From Taenia hydatigena (taxonomy: Eukaryota; Platyhelminthes; Cestoda; Cyclophyllidea; Taeniidae), in NCBI GenBank assembly GCA_036345935.2, contig JADWOT020000005.1, forward strand, positions 19,446,369 to 19,510,368: a stretch of 64,000 bases of DNA, given 5' to 3'. Each line of letters opens with the position of its first letter. Within the stretch, counting starts at the first letter, position 1. This document shows, in pieces, positions 1 through 11,110 of the stretch. The notes beneath the pieces are model-generated. The model had not been told where the DNA came from. It searched no databases and worked only from the letters and a program-made list of their open reading frames with translations. The position numbers and the translations under genes were made by a program.

Positions 1-237
1 TGTCGTAATCCGCGCATACCTGCTCGATTTCATTCCTTAAACCGTGAATAGTCGAGTGTATGGGGTTTTTCTTTAGCGGGAAGTAAAAGATGCCGCTTAG
101 TTTTTCCCTTCCGCAAACATTAAATTCAGTTGCTCCATATTTCTATAAAGGTCACTCAATAAGTTATCTGATTAATTGAATTTCGGCTACATATTTTCAA
201 TCATTCCTGTGTGCTTGTTCCCTACAGTTCCGCCGAG
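1..237 (+). promoter_or_regulatory. 5' flank of TANGO1-like gene with splice acceptor
   Basis: This is non-coding sequence upstream of the first gene. A pyrimidine-rich stretch ends in CTACAG at 222-227, a good 3' splice site, only 10 nt before the ATG at 238. The open frame continues upstream to a GTG at 211, but that part would lie in the intron or outron. The acceptor therefore supports the ATG at 238 as the start. The site may receive a spliced leader or end a 5' UTR intron; the sequence cannot say which. Confidence 0.55.
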
Positions 238-3200
238 ATGTTTGGGTGCCGTCTGCTTCTATTTGTAATCTGTTTAACCTTAGCGGCATCGTCTGCATCA
301 TCACAGGGATCCGTTGAGGTAACCTGTTTCGATCCGGAATGTTCCACGCCTTATCTCACCGGAGAAATTATCACCGATCTCCCTGAGCAATCCCTCTCCA
401 AAGGCACCGTCATAGCTATATATGGTCAATCAGCATCGGAGGAAAGCTACCTCATAAAAGTTGGTGAGCATTCCTACCAAGTTCATGGCAGTTTTCTGCG
501 CATCATTGAAAATCAACATGAGATACGGTCCATGGTTAGGGTGAAGCTATCCCGTCTTGACTCTTCCACCGCCCAGCCGACTGGAGGTGGCGGAAAGTTA
601 TTGGAATTTTCGACTGTCTCCACTGGCAGTGATTTGTCATCAATCGCCAAAGAGGTAACGCTTTCAACTCAAGAGAGTGTGACACCACCTTCTGAAGAGG
701 AGACTTCTGATAATCGCTTTCTGGAACAACAGGAACGTCAACAAGGGTATCAGCAAAAGCCTGCTCTGACTACGTCAAAGGAAACAATAAAGCTATCCCA
801 ACCAGCTGGGCAGGAGAAGGGAGTCCCTTTGTCCAAGCTGCAGCTAAGTGAAGGCGCGTCTCTGCACGTTTCGGAGCACCGCCCCACTGTCCAAGAAATG
901 AGGAGCTCCTCACTTCCTTCTTCCGAATCAAAAGTGTCAGTATCTCGATTGGGGACTAAAACAGCATCTCCTCCTGTAAGACAACACCAGTTGCAACAAT
1001 CTCACGCATCTTCGGAAAATGCGACATCTGATGATCGGCTTTTGCAACGTAATCAGCACCAACAAGAGCATCAGCGAAAGCCTGCGTCGACTACATCGCA
1101 ATCCCCTGAGCTTCCAATGGAAATAACAGAGCAATCTCAATCTGTTCAGCGACAGGGAAAAGTACCTTTGTCCACGTTACAGTCAAATGAGGGTGAAGAT
1201 ATGCACATTTCGGAACGCTTTTCTGCTTTTGAACAACCTCGTGTTGAAGAAACGAGAAGTCCCCTACTTCCTTCGGAATCGAAGGTACCAGGATCTGGGC
1301 TAGAGACTGAAACACTATCTTCTGGAAGACAACATCAGTTGCAACAACCTCACCTATCCTCAGGGAAGGCGACCTCTAATGATCATTTTCTACAGCAGCA
1401 GCAGCAGCAGCAGCAGCGGCAGAGGCACCAACAACAACAGGAACATCAGGAAAAGGCAGGGTCAATTAGTTCAGAATTGTCTGGGTTGCGAAAGGAGGCA
1501 TCCCATTCAGTCAAACAACAGGAAGGAGTTCCTTTGTCCACACTGCAGACAACTGAAAATGCGAATATGGATCCTTTGGGACATAACTCAGGTTTAGAGA
1601 AATCTCGACATGTTGAAGAAATGAGGAGTCCTTCGCATTTCCCTCCTGAAGCAAAGGTGCCAGGATCTAGGCTGGAGATCAAAACTATGTCTCTATCTGC
1701 GAGCCAACAACACCACCAGGATTCTGAGTCTATGTCACAGGCGGGTGAGAGTGTGAGGATGCAGACCTCAGACTTTCAATCACATGGGTCGACACCTGAG
1801 GCAAGTACAGCACCTATGCATGTCGAGAAACCTCAAGTGCAACAATATTCTATTGGACAACCTCGACCACAATCATTACAAGCGAATGAGGAGATGACGA
1901 TTCCATTGCAATCTACGGTCACGGCCGAAGAAACTACCCTAAATACTGAACAGCATCAACAACAGCTTAATCATCCTGTGTTGCAGGAGCCAATTTCACA
2001 AGTTGAAGATGCTAAAGGTTCTCATGAATCGCAACTTTTTCGGCATCAGAATGTTGAACTGGACCATTCCTCAGCACAAAGCGCTCAAGTATTGGAACCT
2101 CGTTCGAAAACTATTGCTGATAAAAAATCTTACCATGCGCAATCGCAATCCCCTGTTTCACTTAAGGGGGAGGAAAGAGTTAGTCAGCCTGATCAGGTGG
2201 CTTTTGAGGGATCGAGTAGCTATCAAGGAAAAGCGGTTCAACAACCTGAATCGGAGTTGGAGAGTGTTGCGGAGGTGGCCATTCCAGAATCGGTAACTAA
2301 AGCATCTTCATTGGATAAAAGTGGTCAGACCACTACGAACGAACCTGATGAGCCTGAGGGACCTTCATACACCTCAGTAGAATCCCATTTCTCAGGAAAT
2401 TGTGAAGAATCATCAATGCGTCCGCTGATGGATATCGCGAGAGAATCCACCTTCTTCCAATGTCTCTCCTATGCTTCCAATGGCTCATTTATGCCTCCTA
2501 GATTGGACTCATCCTCTCACGTCGTTCAGAAATCTATCCTGGCTGGTACGGTGCTATTTTTTGCTCGGCGGTACTTCAACATCGCACAGATCCTCCTTTA
2601 TGAACTTCCTCCTGCACTCGTTTCCTCCCTCGACTGTGTTCTCACTTTTGCGTTCCATTTACCTCTTGTTTTCTTCATTGCTTGGCTCTTGTTCATATTC
2701 TCTATCCTAACCACCTGGCTAATGGTAAGACTCTTTAGTCGGCTCTTGTTCGTTGGCCTCGTTCCCTCCAATTCTGATGATCCTGCGAAACGATCTCTGG
2801 CAGATTGGCTAGCCGTGGAAGAGAACGCTAATCTCTTAGCAGGTAGTCTAGCGGATAAAGAGGAGGCCTATGCACGTCTCATTGTCTGGTCGACAAAGGT
2901 AAGCGAGCGTTACGAGTACCAGGCTCGCAATCACACCACCTCGGAGACGCGCATCCACAACCAACTGCGAGATGTGAAGGCATCACTGGCGGATAGTTTG
3001 CAGGAGAACAAGGAATTAAGGGTTACTCACGATGCGTTGGTAGAGCAGTTGTCCAGTGTTAAAACGGAGGCTGCTGTCACTGCCACACGATTGAGAGAAG
3101 AGGTGTCTGCATTGAACGGAAGATTGGAAGAATGTACTCGTCAGTATGCGGACAGCATTGAGAAGGAGAAGGAGCTTCTGGTCTGCGAGATTAATAGTCA

Positions 3201-4509
3201 TCAGTCACGAGCGGAAAAAGCAGAGAAAATGGTGAATGAACTGAAAGAGGTGAATAAGCGATTTGAAGAGGATCTTGCCGCTCGAGAGCGTGAACTCTCG
3301 AGTTTACGCGAGGCCTTTATTGAGATGAAGAGTTTGGAATTGAAGAGCAAAAAGAAAGAGCAGGCAAGGGCCGCAAAGAAGTCTGTTGCAGTGGCAGCCA
3401 AGAAGCAGAACGAAGATAAGGAGTCAACTGATGGCTGGGAGGTGGAGGATGAATTTGAACTGGACGAGATCATCGAGGAAATTGAAGGCACTCCGGAGCA
3501 AATGAGTGAAGTTGATGGAGATGAAGTTCAGTCCTCATTGAGGCAATTTCTGGAGGTGGGACGTCTCAGAGTGGCTCTGGAGGATTCTGAAAAGCAGGCT
3601 CGTGCGGAAAATGCTGCGCGTAAACAGGAAACAGAGTTGCGCACTCAACTGCAAGAGACAGTGGATGTGCTCAAGTGCGAGAATGCCGATCTCTTGCAAA
3701 AGTTGCGTGTAGCCTCAGAGGATTGTGATGCCTCGAAGAAGAAGCTGGAGATCCTCTCAGAGTATTTTAAGGAGCGCGAGGCTGTGCTCCAGCGTGACTT
3801 GGGTCGACAAGCGCTTAGTGAATCGGAATCAATAGAGGAGCTAAAATTTTTGCGCAGCAAGCAGGAGGCCTGTGAGGTGGAGATAAAAACTCTACGCGAT
3901 CAGCTGGCCTCAGCACGACGCGAGTTAACTGAGTCAGAGCGGGTTAATCGACGTCATATCAGCGAAATGGACAAGCGTCTACATGAAAGCTGGCTGTCTG
4001 CAAGAGCGCTGGAGAACGTTGTGAAAGATTTGCGTGGTGAGAATAGCATGCTAAGGCAAAAGATGTTCACTGGTGAACGGGCTGCTGTGCATAAGCTCCT
4101 CTCGGGCATTCCACCCCCACCTCCACCACCGCCACCAGCAGTAGCATTGGCATCTGCGAAATTACCAGAAGTGCGGTCCACTTCGCGACAGTCGGAGAAG
4201 ATTGCTGGATCTCATCCACAAATATATTCATCTCCGCCGCCACCGCCTTTTCTTCCATTTCCACAAATTCCGTTGACCGGTCCAAGTGGATCACAATTCG
4301 TCCCTCCAATCCCGCCACCCCCACCACCACCCCCACCGAGTTCATTACTTTCTCAGCGTCAGCAACTAGAAGCCAACAGACGGAGCCCACTGGTGTCAGT
4401 TCCAACGTCAATATCGTGGGATACCGCTCAATCTCCGCCCAAATCTGGATCCAACACCTCGGGAAGCAACCGGTCCATCAAGCAGCAGTTGCAACATCAT
4501 CAGCGGTAG
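238..4509 (+). CDS. MIA3: TANGO1/MIA3-like ER exit-site cargo receptor, single exon
   Basis: The 1423-aa protein has the TANGO1 layout. Residues 1-24 look like a signal peptide (MFGCRLLLFVICLTLAASS). Residues about 28-93 form a Cys-containing MIA-type SH3-like lumenal domain (VTCFDPECSTPYLTGEI). A long low-complexity Gln/Ser/Pro-rich lumenal region follows, with a CAG-encoded Gln tract at about 1393-1419. A hydrophobic region at about residues 765-835 holds one or two membrane segments. A coiled coil spans about 880-1275. The proline-rich tail carries two polyproline runs, at about 4111-4138 and 4315-4338. In animals TANGO1 binds bulky secretory cargo through the SH3-like domain and Sec23 through the proline-rich tail. 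The ATG at 238 is chosen because it gives the signal peptide and follows an acceptor. No intron interrupts 4272 nt, whereas vertebrate MIA3 has many exons. An ATTAAA polyadenylation-like signal lies at 4606-4611. Confidence 0.88.
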   Translation: MFGCRLLLFVICLTLAASSASSQGSVEVTCFDPECSTPYLTGEIITDLPEQSLSKGTVIAIYGQSASEESYLIKVGEHSYQVHGSFLRIIENQHEIRSMVRVKLSRLDSSTAQPTGGGGKLLEFSTVSTGSDLSSIAKEVTLSTQESVTPPSEEETSDNRFLEQQERQQGYQQKPALTTSKETIKLSQPAGQEKGVPLSKLQLSEGASLHVSEHRPTVQEMRSSSLPSSESKVSVSRLGTKTASPPVRQHQLQQSHASSENATSDDRLLQRNQHQQEHQRKPASTTSQSPELPMEITEQSQSVQRQGKVPLSTLQSNEGEDMHISERFSAFEQPRVEETRSPLLPSESKVPGSGLETETLSSGRQHQLQQPHLSSGKATSNDHFLQQQQQQQQRQRHQQQQEHQEKAGSISSELSGLRKEASHSVKQQEGVPLSTLQTTENANMDPLGHNSGLEKSRHVEEMRSPSHFPPEAKVPGSRLEIKTMSLSASQQHHQDSESMSQAGESVRMQTSDFQSHGSTPEASTAPMHVEKPQVQQYSIGQPRPQSLQANEEMTIPLQSTVTAEETTLNTEQHQQQLNHPVLQEPISQVEDAKGSHESQLFRHQNVELDHSSAQSAQVLEPRSKTIADKKSYHAQSQSPVSLKGEERVSQPDQVAFEGSSSYQGKAVQQPESELESVAEVAIPESVTKASSLDKSGQTTTNEPDEPEGPSYTSVESHFSGNCEESSMRPLMDIARESTFFQCLSYASNGSFMPPRLDSSSHVVQKSILAGTVLFFARRYFNIAQILLYELPPALVSSLDCVLTFAFHLPLVFFIAWLLFIFSILTTWLMVRLFSRLLFVGLVPSNSDDPAKRSLADWLAVEENANLLAGSLADKEEAYARLIVWSTKVSERYEYQARNHTTSETRIHNQLRDVKASLADSLQENKELRVTHDALVEQLSSVKTEAAVTATRLREEVSALNGRLEECTRQYADSIEKEKELLVCEINSHQSRAEKAEKMVNELKEVNKRFEEDLAARERELSSLREAFIEMKSLELKSKKKEQARAAKKSVAVAAKKQNEDKESTDGWEVEDEFELDEIIEEIEGTPEQMSEVDGDEVQSSLRQFLEVGRLRVALEDSEKQARAENAARKQETELRTQLQETVDVLKCENADLLQKLRVASEDCDASKKKLEILSEYFKEREAVLQRDLGRQALSESESIEELKFLRSKQEACEVEIKTLRDQLASARRELTESERVNRRHISEMDKRLHESWLSARALENVVKDLRGENSMLRQKMFTGERAAVHKLLSGIPPPPPPPPPAVALASAKLPEVRSTSRQSEKIAGSHPQIYSSPPPPPFLPFPQIPLTGPSGSQFVPPIPPPPPPPPPSSLLSQRQQLEANRRSPLVSVPTSISWDTAQSPPKSGSNTSGSNRSIKQQLQHHQR
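1393..1440 (+). repeat. CAG/CAA-rich triplet tract coding for polyglutamine
   Basis: An uninterrupted run of CAG codons, then CGG, AGG, CAC and CAA codons, encodes a Gln-rich tract in the lumenal part of the TANGO1-like protein. Pure CAG runs often vary in length between individuals. Confidence 0.8.
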
Positions 4510-5180
4510 TGACCAAGTGAACTTGATCTTGTGCGTATTGCAGTCTTTGGGTGCATTTCTGAGGGTCAGAGAGGGGTGTTTAGATGCCCTTTCCTCTCTC
4601 CCGTCATTAAACTCGTTACTGCTACCACCACTATGAGGAATGATAGTAATGCCCCCTTCCCACCTTCTTTGTGCTTGTGACTTACCTCTAAAGCGCTTTC
4701 ACCTTTTTCCTCGCACGCCATACCTCCTTTCTGTGCCTATGTTAGTAATTTCAGTATGCATATGTTTTACACTATTTTAACTACACGTGTACCTGTCTCT
4801 TGATGTTTGTTCAGCACCTCCTTTGGAATCATGAAGCTCTTGATTAATCCAGTGATTACAGGCGATCGGGGCATTCCCTTACACTCGCGGATGCCGTTGT
4901 ACGGATGCGAATTTGCGTGCTTGCCAATTGCATGACCACGTGATTTGGTTAGCAGAAGGAAAGCACCTGCTGTTCCGCACTGGGCCCTGTTTACCTTGCT
5001 GGTGCCGCGTGCACAACGTTCCCTGCACTGCGTCCCCTCCGATGCCGCACCTTCTGACGAACAATCTTCTGTGAACTACTTCTGGCACAAAATCAGATAA
5101 TTCGGTAAATTCCATGTGATGCCAGGATGCACTCGCGCTTGCTGTCATTGTCACGCGGACAACATCTACCTTAACGACCT
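4510..5180 (+). other. 3' flank of TANGO1-like gene
   Basis: No coding exon is supported here. It probably contains the TANGO1-like 3' UTR, with ATTAAA at 4606-4611 about 100 nt past the stop codon. The rest shows no clear motif. Confidence 0.5.
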
Positions 5181-5553
5181 ATGGCTGACCGTACTGAATC
5201 GTGTACCACATTCTCTGTCGACTCCTTTGAGGTGCTAAATTGCAAAGCCGAGAGCCTCTACACGAATTCGGCCTCACGCAGATTTGATGATGCTAAAATT
5301 CGCCTTGAGATGAAAGGTATGATTGTGAGAAATTAGATTCTTGTAATGGCCAAATGGGCATTCTGGCAGTGGGATACAATTTAGTGGCGCTAGCGGGTGC
5401 CATTGCAAGTCAAGAGCAAATTCGCCAAAAGACATGCTTCCATCCAGCACCGACGATACGTTTAATGCCCTCATTCACATCATTGTGGTACAAACAAGAG
5501 ATACGTCACTAATCACAGCAGAAATGTACAAACGGATCCAGTTCAGCTCGTAG
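5181..5553 (+). CDS. Possible small two-exon gene, 95 aa, unknown function
   Basis: I do not recognise this protein. An ATG in good context (cctATGG) at 5181 opens a frame to 5324, which ends in ATT|GTGAGA. An acceptor at about 5408-5409 (CATTGCAAG) resumes in phase 0 and runs to a TAG at 5551-5553, giving 95 aa. An alternative model uses the donor at 5317 (AAAG|GTATGA) and the acceptor at 5369, giving 92 aa with a stop at 5512. The first exon (MADRTESCTTFSVDSF) and the end of the first model (ITAEMYKRIQFSS) look more like coding sequence than noise. It would be convergent with the SPT2-like gene, whose stop codon is at 5678. Confidence 0.33.
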
Positions 5554-5677
5554 GGTAGGGCAGAGATGAGTGCCGCTTTTTGTAGTCATCCGCAAAGGGG
5601 TAGATGGGGACAGGATAGCTCCTTTGAAAGACGAGGTTTAGGAAGACGAGGAGCAGGCTTTGGATTAATCCTGAGGA

Positions 5678-7836
5678 TTATCGTCTGGCCATTCTCCGAC
5701 GTCTGCGTTCTGCCTCCATGGCCATATCCTCCTGGTCTTCTCGAGCGCCGAGTCGCATGCTGAAGACGTCAAAGTTTTAGAAATTCTTAGGTCATAACAC
5801 AGGCTCTGGGTGCTTCCAATAGCAACTTCAGCATGTGAGTTGCGTATTTTTGGTTTACTTAAAGTTCAAATGATCCACACAATAAAAATTACGTGGAAAT
5901 AATGTTGATTGATGAACAAAGAAGAATTAGGCGTCGGCCGTCAACAAGCTTGAGCTTCCGGAGATATTTCCAAAGACAGGCAGTTTTATTATTAAAGTGG
6001 GGCTTTCGCATTCGTGGATCAAGATTTTACAAAAGTAACATTGCAACCACAGATTACGAAACAAAGTCCCACAACGAAATTGAGTGGGTGACATCATCTG
6101 AGAACAAATTAGCAAGTTGATCACTGCACAATAACTGTGAGAATAGTGAAAAACGTCGCTAATCAAACGAATACGCTAAAAATCGAGAGCAAAATACAAG
6201 CCATTGCCACAAGACAATAGTTTAAGAATCTGAAATGCTCCACCATTGCATCATAATGACATGAACTGTATCTGCTAGATGAAAATTGACATAGCCGGAT
6301 TAACCGTGACAGATGAATGTAACAGCCTATTCAAGAAATAGCCACATACCTCAACTTCTCCTCCTTCTCAATTTGCCGATAAGATGACTCCATGGAGGCG
6401 AGATCATCGTACTTGCTAATCTTTGCGTATTTATTGGGATCAAAGTGAAGTGATTTGTGGATGTCCTTCACCGCCCTCAAATAGTCTTTGGCCGAGGTAC
6501 AGTCTGTGTCATCGATGAAACTGTCATCGCTGGCGTATTTGTCGCTCTCGTCATCTAAATAGGCAGTCGGAGACCGCCCACCAACGGCTACGGGTAGAGA
6601 GCCGTACTGCGCTGCGATTCCCCGTAGTGCGGGAACAACTGCACAGGACCTTTCCATTGTCATTCGCGGTTGGAGCCTAGGCTGTTGGATTGAAGGCTCC
6701 GTTCTAGCAGGCGGTTTCTTCTGCCCATTACTTGGTAGTTCAGCCGGACGGAGGGACGAATTACCATTCGAGAAGGGAATTGGCTTGGGGATTGAGTGTA
6801 TAAAATTGTTAGAAGTCTTAATGTGCGATTGGAGGAGCGAACCTGACTCGATTCTAGATTGCGCTAGTCCTAGCTGTGCAGCGATGCCTAAGGAGCGAGA
6901 CCCACATCCATAACTGGATGACAGGGGCTGCGATGAAGGTCGAGTTAGCGATCGAGCCGTTTTTAAGTCGAGAGAATGAGACTTAGAGGGAGCAGAACTT
7001 GGTTGAACAGGTTTAAGTGAGTTATTTGATCTGTATTGTACTGGCGTCGCACTGGTACGTTTGGAAAGCATCGGACCCTTACTTAGTGTGACAGGAGGGA
7101 CGAGAGAATGACTTGAATTAAAGGAGCCTGGATCGGCAAAATGGTTTGTATTTACAAGTGAGGAGGTAGAAGATTGAAGCGTTTTGTGCTTGGATGCGAT
7201 TCCCTGTGTACTAGTATTTCTCGCCTTTTGCGCCGGGACAACAACCTTAGGAGTGGTTCGCTGAATTGGAACACTTGAATTTTGCTTTGATGCAACAGCT
7301 CTAGGGCAAACTCTATTGCCACTGGGAACGCTTTTGTGATTGTTTCTCGTAATCTCAAATTCCTTTTGGCCACCGAGTGACCGAGAGGGATTCAAGTGAG
7401 CGACTTTGGGTATTTTCGTTTTAATTCTCCGTTTCTTCATATAACTTAAAGCAGAGTATCCTCCATTCAACTCTTCCAAAGCATTCATAAGCGAAGATGG
7501 CCTCTTCTTCGGTATCGGAGTAGGGATGTATTCCACGCTTGATTGATTCCCACTTTCAGAAGGAATATCAATATTCAGAGACATTTTATTAGAAGAATTA
7601 AAAGAAGCATTTTCCGCACCTTCCCTCCTATTTTGAGAGATAAATGGAGGAATTCGTTTCCTGTGCTTATTGGCTTCTTCGATAGCCTTACGTTCCTTAA
7701 TAAACTGCTCTCGGTTCTTCCTCAGTTCTTCAGAGATTTTTTTAACCTTAACTTATAAAATGAACCACAAAGATACCTTATTATCGTTATGCGCCTGATT
7801 TTGCTGCGCCAGTCTAAGGAAATTCTGAAAACTCAT
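5678..7836 (-). CDS. SPTY2D1: SPT2-like histone chaperone, 3 exons, 512 aa
   Basis: Exons on the minus strand are 7836-7777, 7746-6350 and 5759-5678; phases agree throughout. The 20-residue first exon (MSFQNFLRLAQQNQAHNDNK) matches the short N-terminus of the family. The middle is a long Ser/Pro/basic low-complexity region. The C-terminal part, residues about 415-512, carries the SPT2 signature: an acidic stretch with DDESDKYASDDSFIDD, then MESSYRQIEKEEKL joined to SMRLGAREDQEDM and an Arg-rich tail. This region binds histone H3-H4 in known homologues; the protein acts in chromatin at transcribed genes. The first intron (7747-7776) is only 30 nt; the second is 590 nt. The codon AG|C at the last junction supports the small terminal exon. 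Confidence 0.85.
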
Positions 7837-8755
7837 TGTTCAACTCGACACTGTGATCCTAATCTAGCGCAAGCACAGAAAGTCCACCCAAACAAAGTCA
7901 CATTCAAATACAAGCATAAGCTTATATAATCAAGAATTCCAACTCAACTTATGGAACACATTGTCAAAAGTTGTGATTACGCTCCTTAAGACACAGTGCC
8001 TTCTAAGTGGCACAAAACAAAAGGTAAAGCATTTTCAATGCTCGTAAGTAAACAATATCTTACATGTCCTTTTGTTGCCTGGCATATTTAACAATAATCA
8101 GCCACGTGCTGTTGTCCATAATGTTTGAAGAGCATTTTCCTTAGTTTATTCTTAATTTTGTGTCAAGTCTTAGTGAATGAATTGCACTCTTGTCATTTGC
8201 AACATTCAATTAAGCTTTGACATTTATTTGACTGCTTAGCTGCATCAATTCCAGTATTTAGCACTTTATAGTTTTACTCTTACCTCCACGTTTTATTTTA
8301 TGCTTTGTGGCTTTAATTTGCGTTACTTGACCTATGCTCAATAGGCTTGTTTTGTGCAATGCCACACGCTTGTGGCCAGTACGACGTTGCTAATGTGTTC
8401 GGTGGTGGGTTGTATTGTTATTTTACCCACAGACCTGGGTTTTTGTTTAATTCATCGGACTATTGATTACAGTAACATCTGCTCAACCTTCCTTGATGCG
8501 AGTCGATGCCTCCATTTTGCACTTGTTTATCCTACTATGCTGTGTTATTTAATTACGCCGCAAATAACCATAACATGTCTTTGCACTTATGGCATTTGTT
8601 CCTTTAAACATAAACATAAACCTGCTGGCTAATGTTACTAGTGCGATCGAGGTTCATGTCTCCTTGGTGTTTGCTAAGGAATTAAAGGTTATGTCCCATA
8701 TCACTATTTTAATATCTACATAATTAAATTCTAGTAATTTTCTCCTCTCAGGGCA
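7837..8755. promoter_or_regulatory. Shared upstream region of divergent SPT2-like and OTUD6B-like genes
   Basis: The two genes are transcribed away from each other across 919 bp of AT-rich non-coding sequence, so this region should hold both promoters. I see no convincing TATA box or known motif. At the OTUD6B side a strong acceptor (TCTCCTCTCAG) ends at 8751, 4 nt before the ATG. Confidence 0.45.
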
Positions 8756-11110
8756 ATGGAAGAAGAGGTATTGTGCCGGCATCGTAGGGAGAAAAAAGAG
8801 CTTCAAGGTAGCATTTGCTAGAGCAGTATCACATTTTACATTAGCTAGAATCCAGAGCCTGAAGAAAAGTGTACCTAAGGGCGACCGGAATCGACGCAAC
8901 GCCGTACAGCAGGAAATCATAGCCTTAGAAAAGCAGCTTGCTGGAAGACAGGCTGAAGAATTAAAGCAATTGAATGCTTCCCTCGAGGTATTCACCATTT
9001 CAACACCAGGTATGCTTGCGCCACTTTTAGCAAAGCATGCTATTTCAGATCCTCCTTTCCCCAGTAAAAGTGGCGAGGCTCCACCATCAAGAGTTAGCAA
9101 AGCTGCCAAACGACGCAAAAGGGCCGCTGCGAAAGCACAATCCCTTTCGAAGGCTGTGGAGGAGTCTCTTACCAAGAATGCTTCTTCGACATCTGCCCTC
9201 GAATATTGCCAACTCGAACGTGCTCTCTTCGAACGTGGTCTTACACTACACAAGGTAAAGCATCTGTCTGATGGTATGCGGATTACCTTAATTGCTAAAC
9301 GCCACCCTTAGCTACCTATTTCTGTAGGTTTTCCGAGTGCCTGTCTTGAATTCTTTTGTGTCCGAAAGTTATGCTGGTGGTTGGAGTTACTCTTATCAGC
9401 TTTTTACTCGTCTTCTGATTACTCTGAAGGTTCCATCAGACGGCGACTGCCTATTCGCTTCCATTGCTCACCAGTTGGAGGTACTGGGCCTAAAAAAGTG
9501 TTTAACAGAGGCTTGCGAAAAATTCGCTGTGGTGCCGCCTACCTCAGAGGACGTCAAATCTACGGTGCGATGTCTGCGAATGCTCGCTTCCGCGGTGATT
9601 CGGCAGAACGAAGAGGACTATTTACCTTTCATTTGCTCGGATCCCGATCTGACCTGCAACTCGACTACCGGTTGGTTAAGTTTTCAGCCCTAATCCGCTT
9701 GTACCTGCTGCAAACACAACATCTGTTAACCTCTACGGGATGTAAACTTTCCTTAGCACGAATGTGTTTAAAAAACTCGCCCAGATGTTATTTTAGATGG
9801 AGAAACCTCGTGACTGCTTTAGTCTTATAGCTAAATGAGGATGCGAAAAAGTCTTTAAATTATCCATAAAAAAGTCAAGAAAGGTTCCTCAAGTTCAACT
9901 ATCTTCAAGGGCTGTTTTGAATCGTGTGTGCATCTTAAAGTCTTGTTTGGGTTAGTACTTGTCAAACTTTTTAGCGAACGCTTCATTTTTTTAGTTCTGA
10001 AGGCTGGAACAGGAGAGAAAACCTGATTCTTCGATCGGGTATATTACGAGAAAGATTTCTATCCGTATTCGGAAAATTGTTGCCGATTTGTTCTAGAAAG
10101 CCAAGCTCGGAGTCTAGGTGATGAGAGTTCCATTTCGCGATTCCTTATCGGGTTATTAAGCTATTCTCTTCCAGCGAGCGTCAAGTTAGAAGTCACGTCA
10201 CTGACCGTCACAAAAATTGGGTCCTGTTGGCGTCATTTCTTGCATGGGCTGTAAAATCGGCTCTTTTTGGTAACCGTTGGTTGCAAAAGCAATAGGACAT
10301 CCTAAAACTGAACACACATCAGGAGAAACGGAAAATACCCCTTTTTTTAGCATGTTTGTCATAGGTCTCAGCATCTTTATTATGCTTGCACAATTCACCG
10401 TCTTTTACTTTAATTTAGCAAAAATTGATCTCTACTGCAAGAATCTGGAGACACCAGGCACTTGGGGTGGTCAATTGGAGGTAAGTATTTAACCTTGAGC
10501 AAGCCATCTCCAATTTCCCATCCCCGACTACTAAAGCCAGCTTCTGCTAGATTCAGGCCCTCTCCACCGCGTTGGAAAGACCCATTGAGGTTCTTCACAC
10601 CGCAGGTCCGGTGATTCGATCGGGAGAAACGTTTTCTGCTTCTTCCAACCCATCGGTTCCTATGGTTATCACGTGAGTTATCTACAGCTTTTATCGTTTC
10701 GTAGTGAGGTGACGGTAGTATATCCCCTCTGTCAGAGAGCATCAAATTCTCCGCAGTAGGTTAGAATCCCAGACTGTGAATAAAGGGTTATGACGTTTCA
10801 TCACATTGGATTGAGGTGGAACACCATTCGCCGAGTTATTCTGTTGCTTACAAAGGAAATGTGGTTCTTAGTCACATTCGGAGAATGGTTCTCTCATATG
10901 CTTCCGATGGTGCGAAATCGAATTCGGCGTGTTTCACCGCCACGTTTCTTAATTCAGCTCCTCCAAGAGGAATTTCAAAATGCCAAAGTCACCACTATTT
11001 TTTGACTGCTAACTGACGCTTGTGGCCGGTGCTTTTGACTTCTGCCTTCCAGGTACCACTATCACGCATTTTCGACAGGAGAGCACTACAATTCCTCCAA
11101 GCCACTCTAG
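8756..11110 (+). CDS. OTUD6B: OTUD6B-like OTU deubiquitinase, 6 exons, 314 aa
   Basis: Exons are 8756-8807, 8845-9254, 9430-9670, 10419-10480, 10551-10672 and 11053-11110, all phase-consistent. The N-terminal coiled coil (CRHRREKKELQARIQSLKKS, KGDRNRR, ALEKQLAGRQAEELKQLN) is characteristic of OTUD6. The OTU domain covers about residues 150-312. The catalytic Cys161 lies in VPSDGDCLF and the catalytic His307 in TGEHYNSS. TPGTWGGQLE matches the conserved WGG-x-EL block. It cleaves ubiquitin chains; the human protein is linked to protein synthesis and proteasome function. Length matches the human protein (about 293-323 aa). The first intron is a 37-nt microintron. The last exon is only 58 nt and supplies the catalytic His; open frames at 10790-11016 lie in the last intron. 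Confidence 0.88.

Noticed and set aside
10790..11016. Two overlapping open frames, one with FHHIGLRWNTI, that look like the OTU His block
   Set aside because: The frames lie in an intron. The real His block (TGEHYNSS) is in a 58-nt exon at 11053-11110 that joins in phase with the exon ending at 10672.
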